Assembly: GCA_000017645.1 (NCBI GenBank)
Contig: CP000781.1
Location: 3,335,501 to 3,399,500, forward strand
Direction: 5' to 3'
Origin: Xanthobacter autotrophicus Py2
Lineage (GTDB): Bacteria > Pseudomonadota > Alphaproteobacteria > Rhizobiales > Xanthobacteraceae
Length of the DNA: 64,000 nt
A model generated the notes under the pieces. It had not been told where the DNA came from. It was given only the letters and a program-made list of their open reading frames with translations, and did not search any database. This document shows, in pieces, positions 52,759 through 61,569 of the stretch. Positions within the stretch are counted from its first letter, which is position 1, and every line of letters starts with the position of its first letter. The translations under genes and the position numbers were made by a program.

Positions 52759-53655
52759 ATGACGACATCTTCTGATCATCTGGAGTCCATGGCGCAGACG
52801 CTAGAGGCTACCGGGGATTATCGCGTCATCCGGCGTCTTAAGCCGCGTCCATCCAATATGCCGTCTCCCGCAACGCCCGTCCGACTCGGCATGGTGGTGG
52901 ATGTCGAGACCACGGGGCTAGATCCCCAGCGTGACGAGATCATAGAACTCGCCATGACGCCATTCAGCTACGGCTTGGATGGCACCATTTTCAGCGTGGG
53001 CGACAGCTTCCAAGGGCTGCGTCAGCCGAGCGAGCCTATCCTCCCGGAAATCACCGCGATCACGGGCATCACCAACGAGATGGTGGCCGGCCAGATCATT
53101 GATCCCGCCGTGGTGGCCACATTCGCGGCGCCGGCTTCACTCTTCATCGCGCACAACGCGGCGTTCGACCGCCGCTTCTTTGAACGATTCAGTGACGTGT
53201 TCTCGACGAAGCCGTGGGCATGCTCGCTCAGCCAGATCGACTGGGCGGCGGAAGGATTTCAGGGCGCGAAGCTCGCCTATCTCGCTCAGGCGGCCGGCTT
53301 CTTCTATGACCGCCACCGCGCGATGCACGACTGTCTTGCGACGATCGAGCTGTTGGCGATGCAGCTGCCCCGATCTGGTGTTACGGGCCTTAGCCGCCTT
53401 CTGGATGGTGCTCGTACTGTCTCCTGGCGCATCTGGGCGGAGAACTCGCCCTTCGACCTCAAGGATGTTCTCAAGGCGCGGGGATACCGCTGGAACGGCG
53501 ATCCCGGCCCGCATCCCCGCGCTTGGTATATCGACGTTCCCGAAGCCCAACGCGAGGCCGAGGTGCGGTTCTTGAGCACGGAGATCTATCGGTATGAGGT
53601 CGATCCCCCCGTCCGGCGGATCGATGCCTATGATCGGTTTTCAGATCGCATCTAA
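52759..53655 (+). CDS. DnaQ-like 3'-5' exonuclease
   Basis: 298 residues. ExoI motif MVVDVETTGLDPQRDEIIELAM, ExoII SLFIAHNAAFDRRFFERF and ExoIII DRHRAMHDCLATIELL complete a DEDDh exonuclease. The C-terminal domain DVLKARGYRWNGDPGPHPRAWYIDV is found in a subset of stand-alone DnaQ-like nucleases. It follows the helicase by 22 bp in the same direction, so it may be a third component of the defence operon. The ATG at 52789 (TGGAG upstream) is an alternative start. Confidence 0.9.
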   Translation: MTTSSDHLESMAQTLEATGDYRVIRRLKPRPSNMPSPATPVRLGMVVDVETTGLDPQRDEIIELAMTPFSYGLDGTIFSVGDSFQGLRQPSEPILPEITAITGITNEMVAGQIIDPAVVATFAAPASLFIAHNAAFDRRFFERFSDVFSTKPWACSLSQIDWAAEGFQGAKLAYLAQAAGFFYDRHRAMHDCLATIELLAMQLPRSGVTGLSRLLDGARTVSWRIWAENSPFDLKDVLKARGYRWNGDPGPHPRAWYIDVPEAQREAEVRFLSTEIYRYEVDPPVRRIDAYDRFSDRI

Positions 53656-53673
53656 GCGCCACCAAGGGTCGGG

Positions 53674-54087
53674 CTAACTCTTGCGCTGGTCGTATCCGTT
53701 GCCGCCCTCGACGTTTCCGGCCGCCTTCAATAAATCCCCGATGGAGCGTCCGCCGATCCGGCAGGTGCCGACTACACGGTCGTAGGACTTATGGTTGGCG
53801 ACGCACTCCGCGTTCCGACCCATGGCAAGTCTTTCCAGCGCGGCCTTGGCAGCAGGGCCGGTGGGGGAGTGGAGTTCGGGCGCGTAGAAATCTTCCAGCC
53901 GGATCTCCACCCAGTTGGCTGGCCCTTGGCCCACGGCCACGCACAGCGAGTCGCCGTCGCCGACATAGACCACGGGACCGGAGAAGTGTGCGCCCCGGTG
54001 GAGATAGGACGGCATCGGGCCGCGGTCGGGAATGGCCTTGCAGGGATCGGCCTTGGCCGCGGTCGCCGTGGTCAGCGTCGCCAGCAA
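53674..54087 (-). CDS. Thermonuclease-like (SNase-fold) secreted protein, start uncertain
   Basis: About 137 residues. A hydrophobic N-terminus ending ATAAKADPC looks like a signal peptide. VVYVGDGDSLCVAV, VEIRLEDFYAPELHS and KSYDRVVGTCRIGGRSIGDLL are the SNase-like boxes with the Asp, Arg and Glu positions. No ATG exists in frame; translation may start at TTG 54087 or slightly upstream (in-frame stop about 35 bp before it). It converges with the exonuclease gene and lies next to the integrase. Confidence 0.75.
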   Translation of the reverse strand: MLATLTTATAAKADPCKAIPDRGPMPSYLHRGAHFSGPVVYVGDGDSLCVAVGQGPANWVEIRLEDFYAPELHSPTGPAAKAALERLAMGRNAECVANHKSYDRVVGTCRIGGRSIGDLLKAAGNVEGGNGYDQRKS

Positions 54088-54139
54088 CGCCAGGCCGATT
54101 ATAGTCGTTTCTCACTTCCTCTTTATAGGCGCCGGAGGC

Positions 54140-55381
54140 TCATGCCGCCGCTTTCATGCGCTTCTTGGCGAGCATGGCTCGGACGAACTTGTCCCACTTC
54201 GCCATGCCGGCACGCTTCTCAACCATGTAGTTCCAGCGGTCGTAGTGCTTCGAGCTGACATCCTGCAAGGCGTGGTTCTGGAGACGGTCGCGGATCTCCT
54301 TCGGGACTCCCGCCTTGCCAGCCAAGGTTTTGAAGGTGCGACGGAGGTCGCGGTTGGTCGCATGGGGGATCACGCCGCGATCCCGCTGGCGCCAGATAAA
54401 GCTGTAGAGTGTGCCGTGGCTGACGGGCTTTGACGGGTCTTTGGCGGAGGGGAAGAACCAGCCGTGTTCGTTCGGGATAATCGACTCGATCAGTTCCGCG
54501 GCCAACAAGGGCACCGGAACAGCGTGCGGCTGAAGGTTTTTGGTCTTGGTCCAGTCGATGATCCGTTCCTTGGCATCCCATTGATCGACATGGAGACGGG
54601 CGATTTCCTCGACCCTCTGGCCAGTCAGCATGATGATCTGGACGGCGCGGGCATAGGAAGGATGAACCGGCGTGTCGGGGCATTCGAGCCAGCGATAGAG
54701 TCGAACGAACTCTTCCTCGCTCAACCAGCGCGTTCCGATCGTCTTGGGTTCCGTCGGTATGCCCGCAGCGGGGTTGTAGGTCAGCCGGAAGCGGCGCGCA
54801 GCGGTGGAGCGATAATCGTGCTCGGATTTCAGGCCCCAGCTAAAGGCAGATCGAATGTAGCTGCGCACATGATCGGCCATTGAACGCTTGCCGCGTTCAT
54901 AGATGGGCCGGATGATCGCCGTGATCTCATCCGGTTCGATGTCGCGGGCCGGGCGGTTGCGTCCGAGCGTATCGGCGATCTTGTTGAGGCCCTTTTCCGC
55001 CTCCTTCCAGGACGACTTCCCGCCCTCCTTGAGGTAGGCGACATACGCCTCGAAGAGGTCGGCGACGGTTCCCGGTCGCGTGTCGCCGGCAACCTTGATG
55101 CTACGGCCTTTCTGGATCAGCTCCGCGAAGTCGCGGTTGAATATCTCGCGGGCCTTGCTGAGGGGCATCGAGGGATACGAGCCGAGCTTCTTCTTGAGGC
55201 GCTTCTCATCGCGCCATTGCTGCGCCATCCAGTCTGCGGTCACACGGGTAGGCATAGGCTTCATCACGAGGACCAGCCGGCCGGTTCCGTGACCCTCGCC
55301 ATCGACAAGGCTGAGCTGCTTGCCGGTCGTTTCCACCTGCTTCAGGGCTCGGCGAATTTCTCCATCTGTAAGGCTTGGCAC
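54140..55381 (-). CDS. int: ICE tyrosine integrase (P4-type)
   Basis: 413 residues from GTG 55381 with GGAGAA upstream. N-terminal arm-binding DUF4102-like region (RLVLVMKPMPTRVTADWMAQQWRDEKRLKKKLGSYPSMPLSKAREI), core-binding domain around residues 105-200, and catalytic domain with IIMLTGQRVEEIARLH (Arg I), TKTKNLQPHAVPVPL (Lys), NRDLRRTFKTLAGKAG (Arg II; Arg replaces the usual His), LQNHALQDVSSKHYDRWNY (His and Tyr). It points away from radC, with the recombination site about 190 bp upstream of its start, and should excise and integrate the ICE. Confidence 0.93.
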   Translation of the reverse strand: MPSLTDGEIRRALKQVETTGKQLSLVDGEGHGTGRLVLVMKPMPTRVTADWMAQQWRDEKRLKKKLGSYPSMPLSKAREIFNRDFAELIQKGRSIKVAGDTRPGTVADLFEAYVAYLKEGGKSSWKEAEKGLNKIADTLGRNRPARDIEPDEITAIIRPIYERGKRSMADHVRSYIRSAFSWGLKSEHDYRSTAARRFRLTYNPAAGIPTEPKTIGTRWLSEEEFVRLYRWLECPDTPVHPSYARAVQIIMLTGQRVEEIARLHVDQWDAKERIIDWTKTKNLQPHAVPVPLLAAELIESIIPNEHGWFFPSAKDPSKPVSHGTLYSFIWRQRDRGVIPHATNRDLRRTFKTLAGKAGVPKEIRDRLQNHALQDVSSKHYDRWNYMVEKRAGMAKWDKFVRAMLAKKRMKAAA

Positions 55382-55480
55382 TGGGGTTCTCCGTCGGCTT
55401 CCAACTGGGGTCGCTCGACGGGTTCGTGGGGTCGGCGACTGGGGTCAAAAAGGGCCTTGATCCCCTTAAAACCGACCCCA
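55382..55480. repeat. TGGGGTC repeats, candidate integrase arm-type sites
   Basis: TGGGGTT (55382-55388) and three direct TGGGGTC copies (55406-55412, 55427-55433, 55440-55446) plus one inverted copy GACCCCA (55474-55480) lie between the integrase start and the radC junction. Clustered short repeats near attP are typical arm-binding sites. Confidence 0.55.
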
Positions 55481-55533
55481 ATATGCCACAATGACCGACT
55501 CTACGACAAGCCTAAAAGCTCTTGTGTTTCAAG

Positions 55534-55558
55534 GTGATGTGGCGTGATTGAACGTGAT
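55534..55558 (+). repeat. GTGAT phased at 10-bp intervals next to the att junction
   Basis: GTGAT begins at 55534, 55544 and 55554, exactly one helical turn apart, 12 bp or more from the chromosome junction. Possible accessory-protein or integrase binding array. Confidence 0.5.
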
Positions 55559-55566
55559 CGAAAAGG

Positions 55567-55590
55567 CCAAGTGGGATGGTTGTGCAAGAG
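55567..55590. other. ICE attachment junction within radC
   Basis: radC codons for His-Asn-His-Pro occupy 55573-55584; immediately after, the sequence no longer encodes the conserved SGD...S..D part of RadC. The recombination core should therefore lie within this short stretch. The matching copy at the other ICE end is outside the window, so the exact core length is unknown. Confidence 0.75.
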
Positions 55591-56149
55591 GATGACGGCG
55601 GAGGCGGAGACCTCCAGCGCCCGCTTCACCACCTCGCGCGGATAGACCGGGGCGTGGTCCACGGTGCCGGTCTGCAGCACTTCGTCGGCGATGAGCTGGT
55701 TGCGCTTGTCGAGGAACAGCACGCGCACCTGCTCGCGGTCCGCATAGGCCATGGCGGTGCGGCAATAGTCGATGACCGCGCTCCAGGATGACAGCACCGG
55801 CCGGCGCTTCACCTGCCCCTTGGCCAGTCGCTGGGCCGCCGCCTCCACCACCTTCAGCTCGGTGATGATGGCGTCCTTCACGCCCGCCACTTCGGCCAGA
55901 AGCCCGGGGGGCGCTGCCACCACCTCGGCGAAGGAGCCGAAGCGGTCCACCAGCGCCTTGGCCAAGGGCTTCACGTCCCGCCGCGGCACGGCGCGGAACA
56001 GCACCAGCTCCAGCAGCTCATAGTCCGCGAGGGCCTGCGCTCCGGCCTCACGGAAGCGCGCGCGGAGACGGTCGCGGTGCCCATGGAAATGGGGCGCTTC
56101 GTTCAGGCCGTCTTCCGGCGCCTCGGCCATAAGCGTGTCCGGCTCTTCC

Positions 56150-56977
56150 TCAGGCGGAGATGTAGGGCGGCTGGTGATAGCCCTTGGGGCTCAGAGTGAA
56201 GATCTCGACGCCGGTCTCGGTCACGCCCACCGCGTGCTCGAACTGAGCCGAGAGGGAACGGTCGCGGGTGACGGCGGTCCAGCCGTCGGACAGCACCTTC
56301 ACGTGGGGGCGGCCCAGGTTGATCATGGGCTCCACCGTGAAGATCATGCCCGGCACCAATTTCGGCCCTTCGCCGCGGCGGCCCACATGCACGATGTTGG
56401 GCTCGTCGTGGAACACCTGGCCCACGCCATGGCCGCAGAAGTCGCGCACCACGCTCATGTGCTGGGGTTCCACGAAGTCCTGGATGGCGGCGCCGATGTC
56501 GCCCACATGACCGCCGGGGCGGATGGCGGCGATGCCGAGCATCATGGCGTCGTAGGTCACTTCCAGCAGCCGCTCGGCCCGGCGGGGGATGGCGCCCACG
56601 GGATACATGCGGCTCGAATCGCCGTACCAGCCATCGAGCACCAGCGTCACGTCCACGTTGACGATGTCGCCCTCGCGCAGCGGGCGGGCGTTGGGCATGC
56701 CGTGGCACACCACATGGTTCACCGAGGTGCACACGCTGAAGCGGTAGCCGCGATACATCAGGGTCGCCGGATAGGCGCCGTGATCCATGGCGAACTCATA
56801 GATCAGCCGGTCGATGGCGTCGGTGGTGACGCCCGGCGCAACCATGTCCGCCACGGCGTCGAGCGCCTGCGCGGTGAGCTGCCCGGCCTTGCGCATGCCC
56901 GCGAAGCCTTCCGGCCCATAGAGCTTGATATGGCCGGTCTTGCGCAGCGGCGCGTTGGCCGCCTCAACATAATTCAT
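56150..56977 (-). CDS. map: Type I methionine aminopeptidase
   Basis: 275 residues. The five metal ligands are visible: [19 protein letters not shown] (two Asp), [15 protein letters not shown] (His), [11 protein letters not shown] (Glu) and [12 protein letters not shown] (Glu), with [16 protein letters not shown] before them. It removes the initiator Met from nascent proteins in the cytoplasm. radC starts 19 bp downstream, so the two are probably cotranscribed. Divergent from mutL across a 200-bp promoter region. Confidence 0.97.
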   Translation of the reverse strand: MNYVEAANAPLRKTGHIKLYGPEGFAGMRKAGQLTAQALDAVADMVAPGVTTDAIDRLIYEFAMDHGAYPATLMYRGYRFSVCTSVNHVVCHGMPNARPLREGDIVNVDVTLVLDGWYGDSSRMYPVGAIPRRAERLLEVTYDAMMLGIAAIRPGGHVGDIGAAIQDFVEPQHMSVVRDFCGHGVGQVFHDEPNIVHVGRRGEGPKLVPGMIFTVEPMINLGRPHVKVLSDGWTAVTRDRSLSAQFEHAVGVTETGVEIFTLSPKGYHQPPYISA

Positions 56978-57177
56978 GGGTCACGCCTTCAAGGCTGCGC
57001 CTTTCGCGCCGCCGCTCACGAAATTTCTCTTCCTACAGATTTAGGCCAAGCGGCCGGCAAAGCAAGCTTCGCTCTGTTTCTGGCGGAGAAAGCGCTTTCG
57101 GCAGCATGGTGCCGCCGGCTTCGCGCGGCCGCCGCAGGGCCTTAAGATCGCCGATCCCGAATCGTAGCCAAGCCGCC

Positions 57178-59037
57178 ATGCTCATCCGCCGCCTGCCTCC
57201 CGTGCTCATCGACCGCATCGCCGCCGGCGAAGTGGTGGAGCGGCCGGCTGCCGTGGTGAAGGAGCTGGTGGAGAACGCGCTGGATGCCGGCGCCCGCGCC
57301 ATCGAGGTGGTGATCCAGGGCGGCGGCCGGCGCCTGGTGCGGGTCAGCGACGACGGCAGCGGCATGGGGCCGGACGATCTCGCCTTGTGCGTGGAACGCC
57401 ACGCCACCTCCAAGCTCGCCGGGGAAGACCTGCTGTCCATCTCCACCCTCGGCTTCCGGGGGGAGGCGCTGCCCTCCATCGGATCGGTGGCCCATCTTGC
57501 CATCGCCAGCCGGCCGAGGGATGCCGCCCACGCCTTCGAGGTGCGGGTGGATGGCGGGGTCGTTACGCCGCCGCGCCCGGCCGCTCTGGGCGGCGGGACG
57601 CGGGTGGAAGTGCGGGACCTGTTCTATGCGACGCCCGCCCGCCTGAAGTTCCTGAAATCCGACCGGGCCGAGGGCGCGGCGGCGGCGGACGTGGTGCGCC
57701 GGCTGGCGCTGGCGCGGCCGGATGTGGCCTTCACCCTGGTCACCGACGAGCGCGCAGCGGTGACATTCCCGGCCCGCGCGGACGATGCGGACGGGCGCGC
57801 CGCGCGCCTCGCCGACGTGCTGGGGGCGGAGGCGGGGCGCAACGTGGTGGCTGTCAACGGCATCCGCGACGACGTGGTGCTGGAGGGCCTCGCCGGCCTC
57901 CCCACCTTCTCCAAGGCCAATTCGCTCAGCCAATACCTGTTCGTGAACGGCCGCCCGGTGCGCGACAAGCTGCTGATGGGCGCCGTGCGCGCGGCCTATG
58001 CGGACCTGTTGCCGTCGGATCGCTATCCGGTGCTGGCGCTGTTCATCAGCCTCGATCCGCGCGATGTGGACGTGAACGTGCACCCGGCGAAGACCGAGGT
58101 GCGGTTTCGCGACGGCGGCAATGTGCGGGCCCTCATCGTGCGCACCCTGTCCGACGCGCTGGGCGCACGCATCCCCTCCACCGCCGGCACCATGGCCGAC
58201 CGGCTGGTGGCGCTGGCCCGCACGCCGGAGCTGGGGCCGCGGGCCGCATTCGCGCCTGCCGCTCCGTTCGCGACCCCCGGCGGCGGGGCCTTCGCCGGCT
58301 TCCGGCCGGCGCCGGCCCTTGATTATGACTGGCGCCAGTCGCCCGCCCGGCCGATGCCATCCGGGCTGGGCGAGGAGGAGCAGGCGCGCCTCGACATCGC
58401 CGAGCCTTCGGCCGACGCGCGCGCCGATGCAGCGCCCGTCTCCGCCGTCGACCTCGACCGGCCGCTGGGCGCGGCGCGAGCGCAGCTGCACGAGACCTAT
58501 ATCGTCGCCCAGACCCGGGAAGGGCTAGTCCTGGTGGATCAGCACGCCGCCCACGAGCGGCTGGTCTATGAGAAGCTGAAGGCGGCGCTGGCCCGCGACG
58601 GCGTCGGCCGGCAGGGCCTGCTGATCCCGGCGGTGGTGGATCTCGACCCCGCCGATGCCGACCGCCTCACCGAGCGCGCCGGCGATCTCGCGGCGCTGGG
58701 GCTGGTGCTGGAGAGCTTCGGTCCCGGCGCGGTGCTGGTGCGGGAAGTGCCGGCCCTGCTGAAGGATGCCGATGTGACCCGCCTCGTCACCGACCTCGCC
58801 GAGCATGCGGCCGAATGGGACGACGCCTTGCCGCTGGAGCGGCGCCTGCTCCATGTGGCCGCCACCATGGCCTGCCACGGCTCGGTGCGGGCGGGACGGC
58901 GCCTGAAGGTGGAGGAGATGAACGCCCTGCTGCGCGAGATGGAGGAGACCCCCAACGCCGGCGAGTGCAACCACGGCCGGCCGACCTTCGTCACCCTGTC
59001 GCTGAAGGACGTGGAGAAGCTGTTCGCCCGGCGCTGA
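57178..59037 (+). CDS. mutL: DNA mismatch repair protein MutL
   Basis: 619 residues from ATG 57178 (MLIRRLPPVLIDRIAAGEVVERPAAVVKELVENALDAGA). GHKL ATPase motifs: ELVENALDAGARAIEV, VSDDGSGMGPDDL, STLGFRGEALPSIGSVAH; then LFYATPARLKFLKS. The C-terminal dimerisation domain has LVDQHAAHERLVYEKLK, the DQHAxxExxxxE endonuclease motif, and ECNHGRPT, so this MutL probably nicks DNA. The linker between about residues 335 and 430 is Ala/Pro-rich. A longer upstream frame lacks a plausible site. Confidence 0.97.
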   Translation: MLIRRLPPVLIDRIAAGEVVERPAAVVKELVENALDAGARAIEVVIQGGGRRLVRVSDDGSGMGPDDLALCVERHATSKLAGEDLLSISTLGFRGEALPSIGSVAHLAIASRPRDAAHAFEVRVDGGVVTPPRPAALGGGTRVEVRDLFYATPARLKFLKSDRAEGAAAADVVRRLALARPDVAFTLVTDERAAVTFPARADDADGRAARLADVLGAEAGRNVVAVNGIRDDVVLEGLAGLPTFSKANSLSQYLFVNGRPVRDKLLMGAVRAAYADLLPSDRYPVLALFISLDPRDVDVNVHPAKTEVRFRDGGNVRALIVRTLSDALGARIPSTAGTMADRLVALARTPELGPRAAFAPAAPFATPGGGAFAGFRPAPALDYDWRQSPARPMPSGLGEEEQARLDIAEPSADARADAAPVSAVDLDRPLGAARAQLHETYIVAQTREGLVLVDQHAAHERLVYEKLKAALARDGVGRQGLLIPAVVDLDPADADRLTERAGDLAALGLVLESFGPGAVLVREVPALLKDADVTRLVTDLAEHAAEWDDALPLERRLLHVAATMACHGSVRAGRRLKVEEMNALLREMEETPNAGECNHGRPTFVTLSLKDVEKLFARR

Positions 59038-59055
59038 GGGGGCCATCAAACGACA

Positions 59056-59078
59056 ATGCCCGGCGCGGAGCCGGGCAT
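59056..59078. terminator. Bidirectional terminator between mutL and the inositol-phosphatase gene
   Basis: ATGCCCGGC / GCCGGGCAT, 9-bp perfect arms with 5-nt loop, placed between two convergent genes. Confidence 0.75.
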
Positions 59079-59108
59079 GACGTGGCAGAACCTCGGGGAG
59101 GGTGCGGC

Positions 59109-59897
59109 TCAGGCGCTCTTCAGCAGGCGCATGAGATCGGAGCGGATGATCTCGTTGCCGGCGATGACGGAGCCCTTGTCGAGCATCTTGTCGCCGTCCG
59201 ACAGGTCGGTGACGATGCCGCCCGCCTCGCGCACCATCACGATGCCCGCCGCCATGTCCCACGCCGAGAGATCGCGCTCCCAGAAAGCGTCGAAGCGGCC
59301 CGAGGCCACCCAGGCAAGATCGATGGCGGCGGAGCCGGTGCGGCGCAGGCCGGAGACCTGTCCCTGCACCTTTTCCAGCTCGCGGTTGAACTTGGCGTGG
59401 TCGCCCCGGCCCATGTGCGGCAGGCCGCAGCACACTACGCTGTCGGCGAGCTTCTTGCGGCCGGCGACCCGCAGGCGCCGGTCGTTGAGATAGGCGCCCT
59501 GGCCGGCTTCGGCCACGTAAAGCTCGTCCATCACCGGATTGAAGATGACGCCCGCCACCGGCACCCCGTTGCGCACCAGCGCCAGCGAGATGGAGAAGAT
59601 GGGGATGCCGTGCAGGAAGTTGGTGGTGCCGTCGAGCGGGTCCACCACCCACACGTTGGAGGTGTCGGCGCCTTCCACCGCGCCGCTCTCCTCCATGAGG
59701 AAGCTGTAGGTGGGCCGCACCCGCAGCAACTCGGCGTGGAGGGTCTCCTCCGACTTGCGGTCAGCGGCGGAGACGAAGTCGCCCGGCCCCTTCATGGATA
59801 CCTGAAGCTGCTCCACCTCGCCGAAGTCGCGGGCGAGCGCCCGGCCGGCCTTGCGGACGGCCTGGACCATGACGGTGATGAGCGGCGTGCGGATCAT
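59109..59897 (-). CDS. suhB: Inositol monophosphatase family protein (SuhB-like)
   Basis: 262 residues. FLMEESGAVEG, VWVVDPLDGTTNFLHGIPIFSISLAL (motif DPLDGTTNF) and LSAWDMAAGIVMVREAGGIVTD (motif WDxAAG) identify the Mg-dependent, lithium-sensitive phosphatase family. In bacteria SuhB also takes part in ribosomal RNA transcription complexes; whether this member does is unknown. The 59898-60136 gap holds its probable promoter; I see no gene there. Confidence 0.9.
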   Translation of the reverse strand: MIRTPLITVMVQAVRKAGRALARDFGEVEQLQVSMKGPGDFVSAADRKSEETLHAELLRVRPTYSFLMEESGAVEGADTSNVWVVDPLDGTTNFLHGIPIFSISLALVRNGVPVAGVIFNPVMDELYVAEAGQGAYLNDRRLRVAGRKKLADSVVCCGLPHMGRGDHAKFNRELEKVQGQVSGLRRTGSAAIDLAWVASGRFDAFWERDLSAWDMAAGIVMVREAGGIVTDLSDGDKMLDKGSVIAGNEIIRSDLMRLLKSA

Positions 59898-60136
59898 GAG
59901 GAGACCTGAAATTCGGGCCGCGGCCGGCGCGCGTGTCGCCGGGGCCTGCGGCCGGGGAAAGGGTTGGGTGAGCGTGTGCCCGCCTGCGGCGTGGCCGTCA
60001 AGCGGCGGGGCGGCGGGGCTGCCTTGCGTGCGTCATGGCTCAGGCGGCTTTGGCCATCCCGCCGGCGGGCGTTCGTCCCCAATGCCCTCCACTCTCCGAG
60101 GCGGGAGAGGCTGCGGAAGGGCGCAGGCCGCCGGCC

Positions 60137-61489
60137 TCAGGAGCGCAGGGGCGACCAGGCGGGGTCAGAGGCATAGCTCGGGGTGGGCACGCGCTGCTCG
60201 TTGTAGCCGGTCACGTCCACCGAATAGAGCGACGGCCCGGAGGCGCCGCCGGGATCGCGGAAGAACATGATGACGCGGCCGTTGGGCGCGAACGTCGGCC
60301 CCTCGTTGTGGTAGCCCTCGGTGAGCACGCGCTCGCCCGAGCCGTCGGTGCGCATCACGCCGATGGCGAAGCGGCCTTCGGCCTGGCGGGTGTAGGCGAT
60401 CCAGTCGCCCTTGGGCGACCACACCGGGGTCGAGTAGCGCGCATTGCCGAACGAGATGCGCCGCGCGCCGGAGCCGTCGGCATTCATCACATAGATCTGC
60501 GAGGTGCCGCCGCGATCGCTCTCGAAGCAGATCTGCCGGCCGTCCGGCGAATAGCAGGGGGCGGTGTCGATGGCGGCGGTGTCGGTGAGGCGGGTGGTGG
60601 CGCGCGAGCGCAGGTCCATGACGAAGATGTTGGAATTGCCGCCCTGCTGCAGGCTCATGATCACCCGCTGCCCGTCCGGGGCGAAGCGTGGCGAGAAGCT
60701 CATGCCCGGGAAGTTGCCGACGATCTCGCGCTGGCCGGTCTCGATGTTCAGAAGGAACACCTTGGGGTCACCCGCCCCATAGGACATGTAGGTGATTTCC
60801 TGGCTGGTGGGCGAGAAGCGCGGGGTGAGCACGAGGCCGTCGCCGCGCGACAGATAGCTCACGTTGGCGCCGTCCTGGTCCATGATGGCGAGGCGCTTGA
60901 CCCGCCGCTCCTTCGGGCCGCTCTCGTCCACGAACACGATGCGGGTGTCGAAATAGCCCTTTTCGCCGGTCATCTTCTCATAGATGGCGTCGGCGATGAT
61001 GTGGGCGATGCGGCGCCAGTTGTCGGGCTGGGCGACGAACTGCTGGGCGGCGAGCTGCTGGCCGGCGAACACGTCCCACAGGCGGAACACCACCTGGAAG
61101 CGCCCGTCCGCCTGCCGGGTGACCCGGCCGGTGAGCAGCGCCTGGGCATTGATGACGCGCCAGTCCTGGAAGCGCGGCGTATCGGGATTGGTGATCTGCT
61201 CCACGAACGCCTTGGGATCGATGGGCGCGAACAGGCCCGAGCGCCGCAGGTCGGCGGTGATGACGCCGGAAATGTTGCGGCCAATCTCGACCTCGCCGAG
61301 CAGGTCGGTGATGGCGATTGGGATGGGCTTGAAGGCACCGGGGGTGAGGTCGATGCGCGGCTGCGCGGCACCCGCCGGGCCAGTGCCCAGCCCCGCACCG
61401 AGGCCGGCGAGGCTCGCGGCGGCAAGTCCGGTCTTGATGAATGCCCGGCGTCCCATCCCGAGCATGGCCGGCCGTCCGAACCCGTTCAT
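60137..61489 (-). CDS. tolB: Tol-Pal system periplasmic protein TolB
   Basis: 450 residues with a twin-arginine-like/Sec signal ([23 protein letters not shown]) and the N-terminal TolB domain ([31 protein letters not shown]...[12 protein letters not shown]), then a WD40-like beta-propeller with repeated blades such as [39 protein letters not shown] and [12 protein letters not shown]. TolB links Pal to TolA in maintaining the outer membrane during division. The 'GRRAFIK' stretch suggests Tat export, unusual and worth testing. Follows tolA by 80 bp. Confidence 0.96.
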   Translation of the reverse strand: MNGFGRPAMLGMGRRAFIKTGLAAASLAGLGAGLGTGPAGAAQPRIDLTPGAFKPIPIAITDLLGEVEIGRNISGVITADLRRSGLFAPIDPKAFVEQITNPDTPRFQDWRVINAQALLTGRVTRQADGRFQVVFRLWDVFAGQQLAAQQFVAQPDNWRRIAHIIADAIYEKMTGEKGYFDTRIVFVDESGPKERRVKRLAIMDQDGANVSYLSRGDGLVLTPRFSPTSQEITYMSYGAGDPKVFLLNIETGQREIVGNFPGMSFSPRFAPDGQRVIMSLQQGGNSNIFVMDLRSRATTRLTDTAAIDTAPCYSPDGRQICFESDRGGTSQIYVMNADGSGARRISFGNARYSTPVWSPKGDWIAYTRQAEGRFAIGVMRTDGSGERVLTEGYHNEGPTFAPNGRVIMFFRDPGGASGPSLYSVDVTGYNEQRVPTPSYASDPAWSPLRS

Positions 61490-61569
61490 TTATATCCCTC
61501 GTTTTCCATGCGCTGCGCCGCGCGCCATCATCTGGATCAGAAGCCGGAGGGCTTCGCCCGGACGCGGCA

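Larger units (their letters stand above)
1..55572. mobile_element. Integrative and conjugative element (right-hand part), integrated in radC
   Basis: The span contains a complete set of ICE functions: trb-type mating-pair formation genes, TraG coupling protein, VirD2-like relaxase, ParA/RepA-like maintenance genes, antirestriction genes, cargo and, at the right end, a tyrosine integrase. The right boundary is set by the radC reading frame, which is chromosomal and conserved down to the HNHP codons at 55573-55584 and then diverges. The left boundary is outside the window because trbG begins at the first base. Backbone order resembles trb-type ICEs widespread in Alpha- and Betaproteobacteria (Tn4371-like layout); exact family membership is inferred. 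The element holds at least three nested insertions: an IS110 element, a three-recombinase element in ardC and an IS1182-family element. Confidence 0.9.
55501..56130 (-). pseudogene. radC: radC, truncated at the 3' end by ICE insertion
   Basis: 209 residues. The N-terminal HhH part ([29 protein letters not shown]) and JAB/MPN domain ([50 protein letters not shown]) are intact through residue 186. After HNHP the conserved SGD..PS..D segment is replaced by 23 element-encoded residues and a stop. The JAMM-like metal site loses its Ser and Asp, so activity is unlikely. RadC is usually about 20 to 45 residues longer. It lies upstream of, and in the same direction after, map. Confidence 0.92.
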
